Part shown: piece by piece, positions 23,811 through 32,167 of the stretch
Position numbering within the stretch: position 1 is the stretch's first letter
Layout of the letters: the number at the start of each line of letters is the position of its first letter
Assembly (NCBI RefSeq): GCF_039539445.1
Contig: NZ_BAABDD010000040.1
Coordinates: 1-34,822 of the forward strand
DNA from: Salinactinospora qingdaonensis
GTDB taxonomy: Bacteria; Actinomycetota; Actinomycetes; Streptosporangiales; Streptosporangiaceae
Reading direction: 5' to 3'
DNA: 34,822 nt
Notes under the pieces: model-generated
The model's database searches: none
Told to the model about the DNA's origin: nothing
The model's input: only the letters and a program-made list of their open reading frames with translations
Program-made: the position numbers and the translations under genes

Positions 23811-25145
23811 TCACTGGCGGGGCCGCGAACGGCGGGCGTAGGTCATCGACAGCGCCGCGGCTGCCATAACGGCCGTACAGCAGGCCCAGGCCAGCGCGTA
23901 GGAGCCGTGGGCGACCAGGAAGCCGATACTGGCCGGCCCCACGACGGTGCCCAGGAACGTCCCCGAGGCCACGATCCCGGTCGCCACCCCGGGTGAGCGC
24001 CCGGAGGAGCGCACCGCATGGTAGTGCAGCAGGCCGGGCCAGCCCCATCCGGCGGCGAAGGCCAGCACGGCCGCGCCGGTGAACAGCACTGGCTGGCCTG
24101 TCGAGAAGACGAGCAGCAGCAGGCCGACCGCGCCGCCCACCATGAGGGTGATCAGTTCGGTCGTGGCGTCGCTGCCCCGCCGGTCGACGAACCAGCCGAC
24201 CGCGACCCGGGTGGTGATACTGGCGGCGCTGCCCACAGCCAAGACGACGGCGCCGGCGTGCTCGGTCAATCCGGCGGCCACCGCCGCGTCCACGATGAAC
24301 ACGGCCAACGAATTGCCGATCGCTCCCGCCAACGCCGCCGTGAGCGCCAGCGAGAACAGTCGGCGGTCCACGGCGCGCCGGCCCTTGCCAGCGGCGGTGC
24401 GCGGGGTGGGAGCGCCAAGGCGTGGCACGAGCCAGATCGCCACAGCAGGCACCACGGCCAGCAGCAGCACGGCCGTCCGCCAGCCCGCGAGGCCGCTGAT
24501 CGCCGGCAGCCAGGCCCCCGCCGCCAGGCCCGCGATGGGCACCGCCGACTGCTTCAACCCAAACGCCACCCCTTGGCGGTGGGAGACGATCCCGCGCGCC
24601 AACGCGACGTTGGCCGACATCTGGCTCAACCCGTTGGCGAGCGCGCCCAAGGCCAGGCACACCGCCAAGGCCGGCCAGGAGTCGGCCACGGCGCCGAGCA
24701 GCAGCAGGGCACTCAGGGAGCAGGCGGCGGCGCCGCGCATGGCGGCGCGCGCGCCCACCCGTTCGACGAACCTGCCGATGAAGGGCGACACCACGGCCGA
24801 GACCGCGAAGTAGAGGCTGATCGCTGTGCCGTAGAGCGCGGGGCCAAAGCCCAGTTCCTGTTGGAGGCGGACACTGTAGGCGCTGATGAGGAACAGGGGC
24901 AGCGAGCCCAGAGCCGTGTAGGCCACGGCTGTGGCGACGGTGGTGAGAGGTCGCCGGGTGGCCGGGGAGTGTTCGCTAACCGTGGTGGGTCCTCTCGGGT
25001 CGGGTGGGGCCGGCCGGCGCGACGGTCGTCGGCTGCGGTCCCGCGTCGGGAAGGGCGAGGGATGGTCGTGGGTGAAAGGTGCGCGCTGGGGGTGGCTACC
25101 GGAGGCCACCGAGACCGCAGTGGTCCCCGCGCCCGCGGAGGTCAT
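23811..25145 (-). CDS. MFS transporter, last gene of the divergent catabolic-type operon
   Basis: A major facilitator superfamily permease of up to 444 residues with about 12 hydrophobic helices (first VATAVAYTALGSLPLFLISA; last ALAWACCTAVMAAAALSM). The MFS A-like motif after helix 2 is GRFVERVGARAAMRGAA. The substrate is not predictable. It follows the Gfo/Idh gene by 27 bases and should be the exporter or importer of this cluster. The start is uncertain. ATG 25145 has no ribosome-binding site and would add a Pro/Arg-rich 55-residue N-terminus. The best site, GAGAGGA, is followed nine bases later by GTT (24978-24980), not GTG. A downstream start is also possible. Confidence 0.85.
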   Translation of the reverse strand: MTSAGAGTTAVSVASGSHPQRAPFTHDHPSPFPTRDRSRRPSRRPAPPDPRGPTTVSEHSPATRRPLTTVATAVAYTALGSLPLFLISAYSVRLQQELGFGPALYGTAISLYFAVSAVVSPFIGRFVERVGARAAMRGAAACSLSALLLLGAVADSWPALAVCLALGALANGLSQMSANVALARGIVSHRQGVAFGLKQSAVPIAGLAAGAWLPAISGLAGWRTAVLLLAVVPAVAIWLVPRLGAPTPRTAAGKGRRAVDRRLFSLALTAALAGAIGNSLAVFIVDAAVAAGLTEHAGAVVLAVGSAASITTRVAVGWFVDRRGSDATTELITLMVGGAVGLLLLVFSTGQPVLFTGAAVLAFAAGWGWPGLLHYHAVRSSGRSPGVATGIVASGTFLGTVVGPASIGFLVAHGSYALAWACCTAVMAAAALSMTYARRSRPRQ

Positions 25146-25172
25146 CCGGGCGCGGGGACGGCGTGTGCCGGC

Positions 25173-26249
25173 TCAGGCCGGTCGCACCGAGGCGGCCAGC
25201 GCCTGTTCCTGCTGTTGGCGGCCCATCGGCAGTGTCACCGGCTCGTTGCGTTCGGCCGAGAGGTCGGCGGCCAGGTAGACCTCCATGGCCGCGCGGGCTT
25301 GGCGCGGTTCGACGAGGGCGGGACGCCCCAGGGCGACGGCCTTGAGGAAATGGGCCGTCTCGCGCTGCATGGGTCCGGCGTAGACGTGGCCGAGGTCCTC
25401 GCCGGGCATGGTGGAGATGGGCAGCACCATCCCGTCGTTCATGGTGTTGAGCACCGTGTCGCGGTGGCTGTCGTCGACGAACAGCGCGCCCTCGCTGCCG
25501 ACGACCTCCATCCAGGTGGCCGAGAAGTTCGGATAGCCCGGCGGCAGAATCCAGCCCGCACCGATCGTGACCACCACTCCGTTGTCCATCGTGATCACGA
25601 TCCACATGCAGTCGGCGACGTCATAGCGCTGCTTCATGACCCGCTCGACGGCTTGGGCATACACCCGCACCGGCCGCGCGGGCTCCAAGCACCACAGCAC
25701 GAAGTCGATGTCGTGAGTGGCCTCCATCGCGGCCGGGGAGAGTTTGATCCGACCGCCGATCTTGTCGCCGAGCTTGCGGGTAATGTGCCGGCTGACCAGC
25801 ACACTCACCGGGTCACCGAGGGTTTTGTCGGTGAGTTTGCGCTTGATGAGGGCCTGCTTGTCGTTGAACCGCTGCGAGTAGCCGATCGTAAACGTCAGCC
25901 CCTGCTGCTCGGCCACGTCAATGAGGTGGTCGGCTTCATCCAGCGACAAAGCGATGGGTTTTTCCAACAAGACGTGCTTGCCGGCGCTGAGAGCCGCGAG
26001 CGCGATCGGGTAGTGGGTCGTCTCGGGCGTCGTCGAGATCATGACCGCGTCGACGTCGTCGCGTTCGAGGATTTCGCGGTAGTCCTCGGTGGCCGTGCGC
26101 GCCTGGGTCTGCTCGGCGACCTCGGCGAGACGGTCGGGCCGGATCTCGGCGACGTGGACCGAGCTGACCAACGGGTCATCGGCGGCGGCGACTGCGCGTA
26201 TCCCCCCGCACCAGCCGGTACCGATGATGCCCACGCCGAGTTGTGACAT
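25173..26249 (-). CDS. Gfo/Idh/MocA-family oxidoreductase (1)
   Basis: A 358-residue NAD(P)-dependent dehydrogenase. The N-terminal Rossmann domain has GIIGTGWCGGI, then the family EKPIALS motif with its catalytic Lys (about residues 95-101). The C-terminal alpha/beta domain includes ATHDIDFVLW with the conserved Asp/His pair. Family members oxidise or reduce hydroxyls on sugars, inositols and related compounds, so the substrate is open. The ATG at 26249 follows GAGGAGAGGCCAGACG. It is third in the minus-strand operon, 47 bases after the gene upstream and 27 before the MFS frame. Confidence 0.92.
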   Translation of the reverse strand: MSQLGVGIIGTGWCGGIRAVAAADDPLVSSVHVAEIRPDRLAEVAEQTQARTATEDYREILERDDVDAVMISTTPETTHYPIALAALSAGKHVLLEKPIALSLDEADHLIDVAEQQGLTFTIGYSQRFNDKQALIKRKLTDKTLGDPVSVLVSRHITRKLGDKIGGRIKLSPAAMEATHDIDFVLWCLEPARPVRVYAQAVERVMKQRYDVADCMWIVITMDNGVVVTIGAGWILPPGYPNFSATWMEVVGSEGALFVDDSHRDTVLNTMNDGMVLPISTMPGEDLGHVYAGPMQRETAHFLKAVALGRPALVEPRQARAAMEVYLAADLSAERNEPVTLPMGRQQQEQALAASVRPA

Positions 26250-26296
26250 CGTCTGGCCTCTCCTCACTACGTCGTTGTCGCCACGGGAGCCGCCGC

Positions 26297-27454
26297 TCAC
26301 GTCAACTCCTGCGGTGTGAGCGGCAGCCGCACGGGGGCGCCGGTGCGCGCCGACAGGTCCATGGCCATTGACAACAGCAGGTTGCGGTGGCCGTCGCGGG
26401 CCGTGGCGTGTGGGGTGGCGGCGCCGGTGAGCAGCCGGTTGAGCCACGTCGTGGTCTCCTCGCGCATCGGCCCCCACAATCGGCCGTCGTGGAGATCGCC
26501 GGGCGGGTAGCTGCCGAAAAAGTCGACGTGGCGCGGCGCGCCCGGCGCGAACCCTTTGGGCTGGTAGCCCCCGCCCAGGGGCTGTTCGGCGGCCAGGATC
26601 GTGTCGCGGTGGGTGTCCTCGATGTCGAGGATGCCCTCAGTTCCCACGACCCCGATCTCCAGGCCGTAGACCGAACCGGGCCACACGGTGGGCAGCGCCC
26701 AGTTGATGTTCATGCTCCACAGGCTGCCGTCGGCCAGGGTGAACACACCGAGGGTGGTGTCGAGCGTGCCGAGGTCGCCGAGAACACGGTCGTCGGAGCG
26801 GGCGTAGACCTCGACGGGGTCCTTTCCGGCGAGCCCGTCGAGCAGCCACAGGCACACGTCGAGGCTATGGGTGCCCGAGACCACCATCGGGGTCAGGCCG
26901 TTGCGCTGCTCGGTGCGCGCCAGTGTGGCCAGCGGCACCATCCGGTTCATGAACGCCCGCGTGACCACGGTGGTCACGTCACCGATCCTGCCGTCGTGGA
27001 TGCGTTGGCGGGCGGCCAGGAAGCGGCGGCGGAACCGCTGAGTGTAGCCCACGACGGCGTCGACCCCGCTGTCCTCGATGGCCTGGAGCACCGCAGCCGA
27101 GCGCACCGGGTCGGTGGCCAGGGGCTTTTCGATGAAGATCGGCAGGCCTCGCTCAACGGCGGCCAACACCGGTTCGACGTGCTCGTTCTCGTCGGTGGCG
27201 ATGATCGCCGCGCTCACCTCGGGGCGGGCGAGGAGTTCCCGGTAGTCACCGGTCACGAAATCGGCGCTGGTGTCGGTGGCCAGGGCGGCGGCGAGGTCGT
27301 CGTCGAGGTCGCACAGGCCCAGCCAGCCCAGGGCCGGGTGCTCGCGCGCCAGTTCCGCACGGATTCGACCGATGGTGCCGCAGCCGACGATCGCGAGACC
27401 GATCCCGGCGCCGGGGACCGCGCCGCCGCCCTGTTCGGAGATCTGTCCGGCCAT
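26297..27454 (-). CDS. Gfo/Idh/MocA-family oxidoreductase (2)
   Basis: A 385-residue relative of the next gene. It has AIVGCGTIGRI (about residues 21-31), the EKPLATD motif, and GTHSLDVCLWLLDG in the catalytic domain. It has about 14 extra N-terminal residues and an extended C-terminal section compared with its neighbour, so the two are not recent duplicates. They could act in sequence, one oxidising and one reducing, as known for inositol and sugar epimerising pairs. The start codon lies one base after the stop of the TctC gene (TGACATG), so translation is probably coupled. Confidence 0.92.
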   Translation of the reverse strand: MAGQISEQGGGAVPGAGIGLAIVGCGTIGRIRAELAREHPALGWLGLCDLDDDLAAALATDTSADFVTGDYRELLARPEVSAAIIATDENEHVEPVLAAVERGLPIFIEKPLATDPVRSAAVLQAIEDSGVDAVVGYTQRFRRRFLAARQRIHDGRIGDVTTVVTRAFMNRMVPLATLARTEQRNGLTPMVVSGTHSLDVCLWLLDGLAGKDPVEVYARSDDRVLGDLGTLDTTLGVFTLADGSLWSMNINWALPTVWPGSVYGLEIGVVGTEGILDIEDTHRDTILAAEQPLGGGYQPKGFAPGAPRHVDFFGSYPPGDLHDGRLWGPMREETTTWLNRLLTGAATPHATARDGHRNLLLSMAMDLSARTGAPVRLPLTPQELT

Positions 27455-27455
27455 G

Positions 27456-28481
27456 TCAGCCGCTCATCTCCTCCAGTAGGGGAAGCAGGTCAGCGTAGAC
27501 CTCTTTTTGCTCGTCCACGTAGCTTTGGGCCTCGTCCGGGCCGATCATGATCGGGTCGAAGCCCTGATCGGGGAGTTCCTCCTGGATCTCGGGGTCCTCC
27601 ATGGCGGTGATGACGGCCTCGCCGAAGCGGGTGACGGCCTCATCTGGAGCGTCGGCGGGCATGCCGACCCCCCAGGCGTAGGAGATGTTCACCTCGTGGC
27701 CCAGTTCGGTGAAGGTGGGCACGTCGGGGAAGGCGTCGATGCGGTCCTCCGAGCCGATGGCCAGCGGACGCACCTTGTCGGAGGTGGCGGCGTGGGAGGT
27801 CCCCAGCATGGCGGCGTCGATGTGGCCGCCGGCCAGGTCGCTGATGAGGGCGCCGGCGCCACCGGTGACGGGCACGTAGGAGACGTCGACGTCCGAGGAT
27901 TGCATGAGCTGTGCCAAGGCGAGGTCGGAAGCGGAGTAGTTACCCACACCGCCGATGGTGAGCTCGCCGGGGTTGTCCTCGGCGTGTTGCAGGAAGCCCT
28001 CCAGGTCCTCGAATTGGCTGTCCTCAGAGACCAGCAGTGCGACGGGGGCGCCGACCTGCCAGGCGGCGGCGCGGAAGTCCTCGGTCTCGTAGCCGGTGTC
28101 CTCCAGCGCCAGCGGCTGGATGAGGATGTGGGGGATCACCAGGCCGCTGACGGTGTAGCCGTCGGCGCTGGCCTGGGCCGCCTCGGCCCAGCCGACCGCG
28201 CCGCCGCCGCCGGAGCGGTACTCGATCTGGATGCTGGTGCCCAGATCCTCTTCCAACTGCTGTTGGACGCGGCGCGCTTGGGTGTCGGAGCCGCCCCCTG
28301 GGTCGAAGGAGACCATCCAGGTGATGGGCCGCTCCGGGTAACTGCTCTCGGCCTCGCCAGAAGACTCGGCCGTGCCTGCCTCTTGGGTCCCGCCACCGCA
28401 GGCGGGCACCAGCAGGGTGCCGACGGCGGCCAGGGCCGCCGCCTTCAGTCGCCACCGCTTATCGCGCGTTGGGAAGGTCAT
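27456..28481 (-). CDS. TctC-family tripartite tricarboxylate transporter receptor (lipoprotein)
   Basis: A 341-residue extracellular binding protein. The signal LKAAALAAVGTLLVPAC ends in a lipobox with lipidated Cys28. The mature part has the family features YPERPITWMVSFDPGGGSD near the start and PADAPDEAV later. TctC receptors (Bug family) bind carboxylates such as citrate or aromatic acids and normally serve TctA/TctB membrane proteins. Neither is in the window; the only membrane transporter here is the MFS gene three genes downstream. It is first in the operon, its ATG following GAGGTGAGACACCG. The ligand, probably a carboxylate, is inference. Confidence 0.9.
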   Translation of the reverse strand: MTFPTRDKRWRLKAAALAAVGTLLVPACGGGTQEAGTAESSGEAESSYPERPITWMVSFDPGGGSDTQARRVQQQLEEDLGTSIQIEYRSGGGGAVGWAEAAQASADGYTVSGLVIPHILIQPLALEDTGYETEDFRAAAWQVGAPVALLVSEDSQFEDLEGFLQHAEDNPGELTIGGVGNYSASDLALAQLMQSSDVDVSYVPVTGGAGALISDLAGGHIDAAMLGTSHAATSDKVRPLAIGSEDRIDAFPDVPTFTELGHEVNISYAWGVGMPADAPDEAVTRFGEAVITAMEDPEIQEELPDQGFDPIMIGPDEAQSYVDEQKEVYADLLPLLEEMSG

Positions 28482-28891
28482 CGGTGTCTCACCTCGCCGG
28501 TAGGGGTCAGCCGCGTGAGCCACTTCACTGCTCAACGCGGGAACCGATACCATAATAAACATCTTGTATGATGCACAAGCTTTTGCTTCGATGTTAACCA
28601 TCGCCGCGCCGAACGGGCCGGGAAGATGACGTCTCCTCACTGTTCAGCGCGACAGCCAGTCAGCGGTTAGCGCCGAGAAGCAACCAAACATCCGATGCCC
28701 GGTTGACCAAGCATTGATATATTTTGCAATGTATTAAGTATAGGCAAGCAGGTGGGTGGTGTGGTGCATGCGCTGCCCGGCGCACTCTTTTTCGCTCTGC
28801 CCCACCCGCACCGCGATTGCGCGTCGGCCGCGGGGACGCGGACGCGCACGAAGCGCCGCCGGTGCTCCCCGATGAGGAGGAATGACATCTG
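28482..28891. promoter_or_regulatory. Divergent control region with several operator-like repeats
   Basis: 410 bases, AT-rich, between the divergent TctC operon and the hydroxyacid dehydrogenase gene. Inverted repeats are CTTGT-N7-ACAAG (28563-28579), CGATG-TTAAC-CATCG (28589-28603) and CATTG-N10-CAATG (28712-28731). A possible plus-strand promoter is TTGATA at 28714-28719 with AAGTAT at 28736-28741, overlapping the third repeat. The first repeat has the TTGT...ACAA character of GntR-type sites. No regulator gene lies in the cluster, so it may be elsewhere. Confidence 0.5.
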
Positions 28892-29830
28892 ATGAGCTTT
28901 CGCGTTGTCGTCACCGACCAGGTGTTTCCCGACGTCGACACCGAACGCGAACTGCTGGCCCAAGCCGGCGGCGAACTGGTGGTGGCCCACGGAGACCGCG
29001 ACGAGGTCCTCGCGACCGCACGCGAGGCCGACGGCCTGCTCAACACCTTCTTCGGCCTCGACGCCGCCGACATCGAGAGTCTGACCAAATGCAAGGTGAT
29101 CGCCCGCTACGGCATCGGGGTCGACAACATCGACCTGGACGCCGCCCGCGCCGCCGGCATCCAGGTCAGCAACGTCCCCGACTACTGCGTGGAGGAGGTC
29201 GCCACCCACACCGTGGCCATGGCCCTGGCGCTGTTGCGCCGCGTCCCCGAAGGCGACGCGCTCGTGCGCGCCGGCGGCTGGGGGGTGCGTTCCCTGGGGG
29301 AGATCCGGCGCGTCTCCAACACCACCGTCGGCTTCCTCGGCTACGGCCGTATCGCCCGCCAGGTCGCGACGACGCTACGCGGCCTGGGCGCCGACGTCGT
29401 GGTCCACGACCCCTACCTCGCCCCGGACCAGAGCAGCGAGCGCATCGTCGATTTGGACACCCTGCTGGCCGAAGCGGACCTGGTGTGCGTGCACTGCCCG
29501 TTGACTCCGCAGACCCGAGGACTGATCGACGCCCGTGCCCTGGCGCGGATGCGCCGCGGCTCCTACCTGGTCAACACCTCGCGCGGCCCGATCGTGGTGC
29601 TCGATGACCTGACCGCCGCCCTACGCGAGGGGCACCTGGCGGGCGCGGCACTCGACGTCTTCGAGACCGAACCACCGCCGACCGAACGGCTGATCGACGT
29701 CCCCAACCTGCTGATGACCCCCCACTCGGCCTTCTTTTCCCGCGAGGCCATCCGGGAGTCACAACGGAAGGCCGCCACCCAGGTCATCAAAGCGCTACGC
29801 GGCGAAGAACTCGACTACCGCGTCGCATGA
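28892..29830 (+). CDS. D-isomer-specific 2-hydroxyacid dehydrogenase
   Basis: A 312-residue NAD-dependent dehydrogenase. A split catalytic domain surrounds a Rossmann domain with GFLGYGRIARQVA. The catalytic residues are Arg in NTSRGPIV, Glu in FETEPPP, and His in MTPHSAFFS. The VPDYCVEEVATHTVAMAL motif puts it near phosphoglycerate dehydrogenase and CtBP-like members. At 312 residues it has no ACT domain and so is probably not serine-biosynthetic SerA. The ATG at 28892 follows GAGGAGG eleven bases upstream; the closer ATG at 28882 is in the wrong frame. It is first gene of the plus arm of the cluster. Confidence 0.92.
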   Translation: MSFRVVVTDQVFPDVDTERELLAQAGGELVVAHGDRDEVLATAREADGLLNTFFGLDAADIESLTKCKVIARYGIGVDNIDLDAARAAGIQVSNVPDYCVEEVATHTVAMALALLRRVPEGDALVRAGGWGVRSLGEIRRVSNTTVGFLGYGRIARQVATTLRGLGADVVVHDPYLAPDQSSERIVDLDTLLAEADLVCVHCPLTPQTRGLIDARALARMRRGSYLVNTSRGPIVVLDDLTAALREGHLAGAALDVFETEPPPTERLIDVPNLLMTPHSAFFSREAIRESQRKAATQVIKALRGEELDYRVA

Positions 29831-29942
29831 CCAGCCTCCCACCACCTGCAAAACACCCCGACCGCGGGGCGAACTCCCCCTCCCGGCCCCGCGGGCTCAC
29901 CCACGCGTCCCGAAGCGATCGCGCCGTTAGAGAGGACTCTCC

Positions 29943-31172
29943 ATGACCGCCAACCCCACGCCATGGCACACCGACCGCTGGTTCACCAGCCCATGGAACC
30001 ACGCCCCCGACGTCGCCGAAACGTTCACCTTCCCCGACAGCGTCCAAGTCCACGACGTGACGCTGCGCGACGGGGAGCAGCAGGCCGGGGTCGTCTTCAA
30101 CGCCGATGAGAAGATGCGCATCGCCGAAGGTCTGGCCGAGGCCGGCGTCCACCGCATCGAGGCGGGCCTGCCCGCGGTCTACGAATCCGATGCCCAAGCC
30201 GTGCGCCGCATCGCCTCGGCCGGTTTGCCCTCCACCGTCTACGCCTTCTCCCGCTGCATCGTCGACGACGTCAAACGCGCTTTGGACTGCGGCGTCGACG
30301 GCGTCGTGATGGAGATCCCCTCCAGTCGCCATCTCATCGAACTGGGCTACCGGTGGAGCGTGGACCGCGCCGTCGACGCCTCCATCGAGGCCACCAAGTT
30401 CGCCCACGATAACGGGCTGCTGGTGTCGTTCTTCCCCATCGACGCCACCCGCGCCGCCGTGGAGGACTACCTCAACCTGGTCGAACGGGTGGCCCGCGAC
30501 GGCCACGTGGACGGGCTGGGGCTGGTCGACACTTTCGGCGTGCTGACCCCCCACGCCGTGGAACGGTTCGTGCACGCCAGCAAGGAGCGACTCAACGTCT
30601 CTTTGGAGACCCACTTCCACATGGACTACGGGCTGGGCATCGCCAACACCTTGATGGCGGTGGCCGCCGGCGCCGACGTCGTGCAGACCACCATCGCCGG
30701 CATCGGGGAACGCGCCGGCAACACCCCGATGGAAGAGGTCGTGATGGCGCTGCTGACCCTCTACAACCGCGACATCGGCATCAAGACCGAGAAGCTGACG
30801 CCACTGGCGCGGATGGTGGGCGAGCTGTCGGGCGTGGCCCAACCCGCCAACCGTGCGGTCACCGGTACACGGCTGTTCGACGTCGAGTCGGGGATCATCG
30901 CCAGTTGGGTGCGTAACGTGCGCGACACCGACCGCACCGAGGCACTGCCCTACCTGCCCGAGCTGGTGGGCCAGTCGGGGCCGGGCATCGTGTTGGGCAA
31001 AGGCAGCGGCCTGGACAACATCGTCGACGCACTGGAACGGCTAGGGCTGAGCGCCACCGAGGAGCAGCGCGACACGATCCTCCAGCGGGTGAAGCAGCGT
31101 TCGCTGGAGACCAAGCGCCTGCTCGACGATGACGAGTTCACCGCGATCGTCAACGACGTGGTCGCCGGCTAG
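29943..31172 (+). CDS. DRE-TIM metallolyase/synthase (isopropylmalate/homocitrate synthase-like)
   Basis: A 409-residue TIM-barrel enzyme. The signature VHDVTLRDGEQQAGVVF gives the Arg, Asp and Glu of the active site, and THFHMDYGLGIANTL gives the metal-binding His pair. GIGERAGNTPMEEV is the second family signature. There is no C-terminal LeuA regulatory domain, as in homocitrate, citramalate or re-citrate synthases. These enzymes condense acetyl-CoA with a 2-oxoacid, and the neighbouring hydroxyacid dehydrogenase could supply or use that acid. A leucine or lysine biosynthetic role is unlikely without the other pathway genes. The ATG follows AGAGAGGACTCTCC. Confidence 0.9.
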   Translation: MTANPTPWHTDRWFTSPWNHAPDVAETFTFPDSVQVHDVTLRDGEQQAGVVFNADEKMRIAEGLAEAGVHRIEAGLPAVYESDAQAVRRIASAGLPSTVYAFSRCIVDDVKRALDCGVDGVVMEIPSSRHLIELGYRWSVDRAVDASIEATKFAHDNGLLVSFFPIDATRAAVEDYLNLVERVARDGHVDGLGLVDTFGVLTPHAVERFVHASKERLNVSLETHFHMDYGLGIANTLMAVAAGADVVQTTIAGIGERAGNTPMEEVVMALLTLYNRDIGIKTEKLTPLARMVGELSGVAQPANRAVTGTRLFDVESGIIASWVRNVRDTDRTEALPYLPELVGQSGPGIVLGKGSGLDNIVDALERLGLSATEEQRDTILQRVKQRSLETKRLLDDDEFTAIVNDVVAG

Positions 31173-31233
31173 CGCCCCGCTTCGCCCCCGCGGTGGCCCT
31201 GGGCCGATCTCGTCCCCTCGCCCGGGGCCGCCG

Positions 31234-31254
31234 CCCCGCCGCGGCCCGGCGGGG
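31234..31254. terminator. Hairpin between the cluster's plus arm and the first lipoprotein gene
   Basis: Arms CCCCGCCG (31234-31241) and CGGCGGGG (31247-31254) lie between convergent stops at 31172 and 31312. It is GC-rich without a T-run, so termination is plausible rather than certain. Confidence 0.55.
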
Positions 31255-31311
31255 GCTGCGGCGTCGGCGGGAGAGCATCGCGTGGCGGCACCGGCCGCAC
31301 CGGGCGAAACG

Positions 31312-31779
31312 TTACTGGAGCTGGCCGAAGATCGCCTTGGCCTCCTGGTTCATGGCTTCGTCGACTGTGTCGCTGTAGTCGGGGCACGCCGTCTCCACAT
31401 AGGTGCGGATGAACTTCTTGACCGAGAACTCGACATCCTCGATGTCGCTTTGGGCGGCGAACACCGTGACGTTGCCCAGCGCCATGACCATCTCCTGGGT
31501 CTTCGCCGGGTTCTTGGGGTCCTCCGAGGACTCACCTTCCACCGGCTGCTTGCTGGCCACCTCGCACACGCTGGAGGCGGTCCCTTGGAGTTCGCTGCGT
31601 TCGGCGTGCGACAGCGACTGCCACCAGGCGTCGTCGGCCATGGCGTCCTGGACGGGCTGCACGACCTCGCCCGGTTCTTGCGATCCGGAGGGAGCGGCTG
31701 CCTCACCATCGGAGCCGGAATCGGAGCATCCGGCGATCAACAGCAGCGGCAAAGCAGCGGTAACCGCGAGTTTTCGCAT
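31312..31779 (-). CDS. Small lipoprotein, paralogue 1
   Basis: A 155-residue lipoprotein of unknown function. The signal MRKLAVTAALPLLLIAGC places the lipidated Cys at 18, followed by an acidic Ser/Gly-rich linker. The folded part has two conserved cysteines (SSVCEVA and TACPDY), likely a disulfide, and shares motifs with the next gene: DDAWWQSLS, MALGNVTV, and a helical tail ending IFGQ. I recognise no named family. The ATG follows GAGGAGCTGTT. The leader is nearly the same as that of the paralogue at 32168-32629, so the two should be controlled alike. Confidence 0.82.
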   Translation of the reverse strand: MRKLAVTAALPLLLIAGCSDSGSDGEAAAPSGSQEPGEVVQPVQDAMADDAWWQSLSHAERSELQGTASSVCEVASKQPVEGESSEDPKNPAKTQEMVMALGNVTVFAAQSDIEDVEFSVKKFIRTYVETACPDYSDTVDEAMNQEAKAIFGQLQ

Positions 31780-32167
31780 AACAGCTCCTCGAAGCTGGGG
31801 GATAAGGAGAGTGTGCAGCGGGAGCCTACCGCCCTTGATTGATCACTCACCACAGGGGGCTGGCCACATACCGCCATAACCGCACGCCGCACTGCCCCCT
31901 CCGGTGCTGCGTACATCAGAAACACTGGTCAAACCACCGTGAGAATCAGGTGAGAATCGCGCCAACCTCTCCCCGCAGCGGGCGCGGGTGTGGGGAGCTC
32001 GCGGGGCTACTCGGCTAGCCCCGCACGCGCCGGAAAACGCGACACTGACCTGAACGTAGCCCACGTGGTCGCAGAGCCAACTATCGCGCGCGGGGACGGT
32101 GGCGCACTACGTCGCCGCTTGTCGCGAGCGGCGTCATTACCCGAGACGCCGCAGGCGAGACAGCGGG
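31780..32167. other. Region between the two lipoprotein genes
   Basis: 388 bases. From the right it holds a CGCCGCT/AGCGGCG hairpin (32113-32133) and a GCGGGGCTA/TAGCCCCGC hairpin (32001-32024), which may end the right-hand lipoprotein transcript. It also holds the direct repeat at 31940-31959 and the leader of the left-hand gene. No gene is visible. Confidence 0.5.
31940..31959. promoter_or_regulatory. Direct repeat GTGAGAATC with 11-base period
   Basis: GTGAGAATC occurs at 31940-31948 and again at 31951-31959. An 11-base period puts both on one face of the helix, typical of OmpR/PhoP-type response regulator boxes. It is about 160 bases upstream of the left lipoprotein gene. Confidence 0.4.

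Noticed and set aside
24018..26246. 742-codon open frame on the plus strand
   Set aside because: It is antisense to the MFS and Gfo/Idh genes and encodes a His/Arg/Gly/Gln-rich sequence with no domain. Long antisense frames are expected at this GC content.
26387..28571. Two long plus-strand frames (26387-27550 and 27507-28571)
   Set aside because: They are shadows of the second Gfo/Idh gene and the TctC gene, whose products are clearly recognisable on the minus strand.
31312..31779. Sigma or anti-sigma role for the small lipoprotein
   Set aside because: Nothing in the sequence beyond the lipobox and two Cys supports it.
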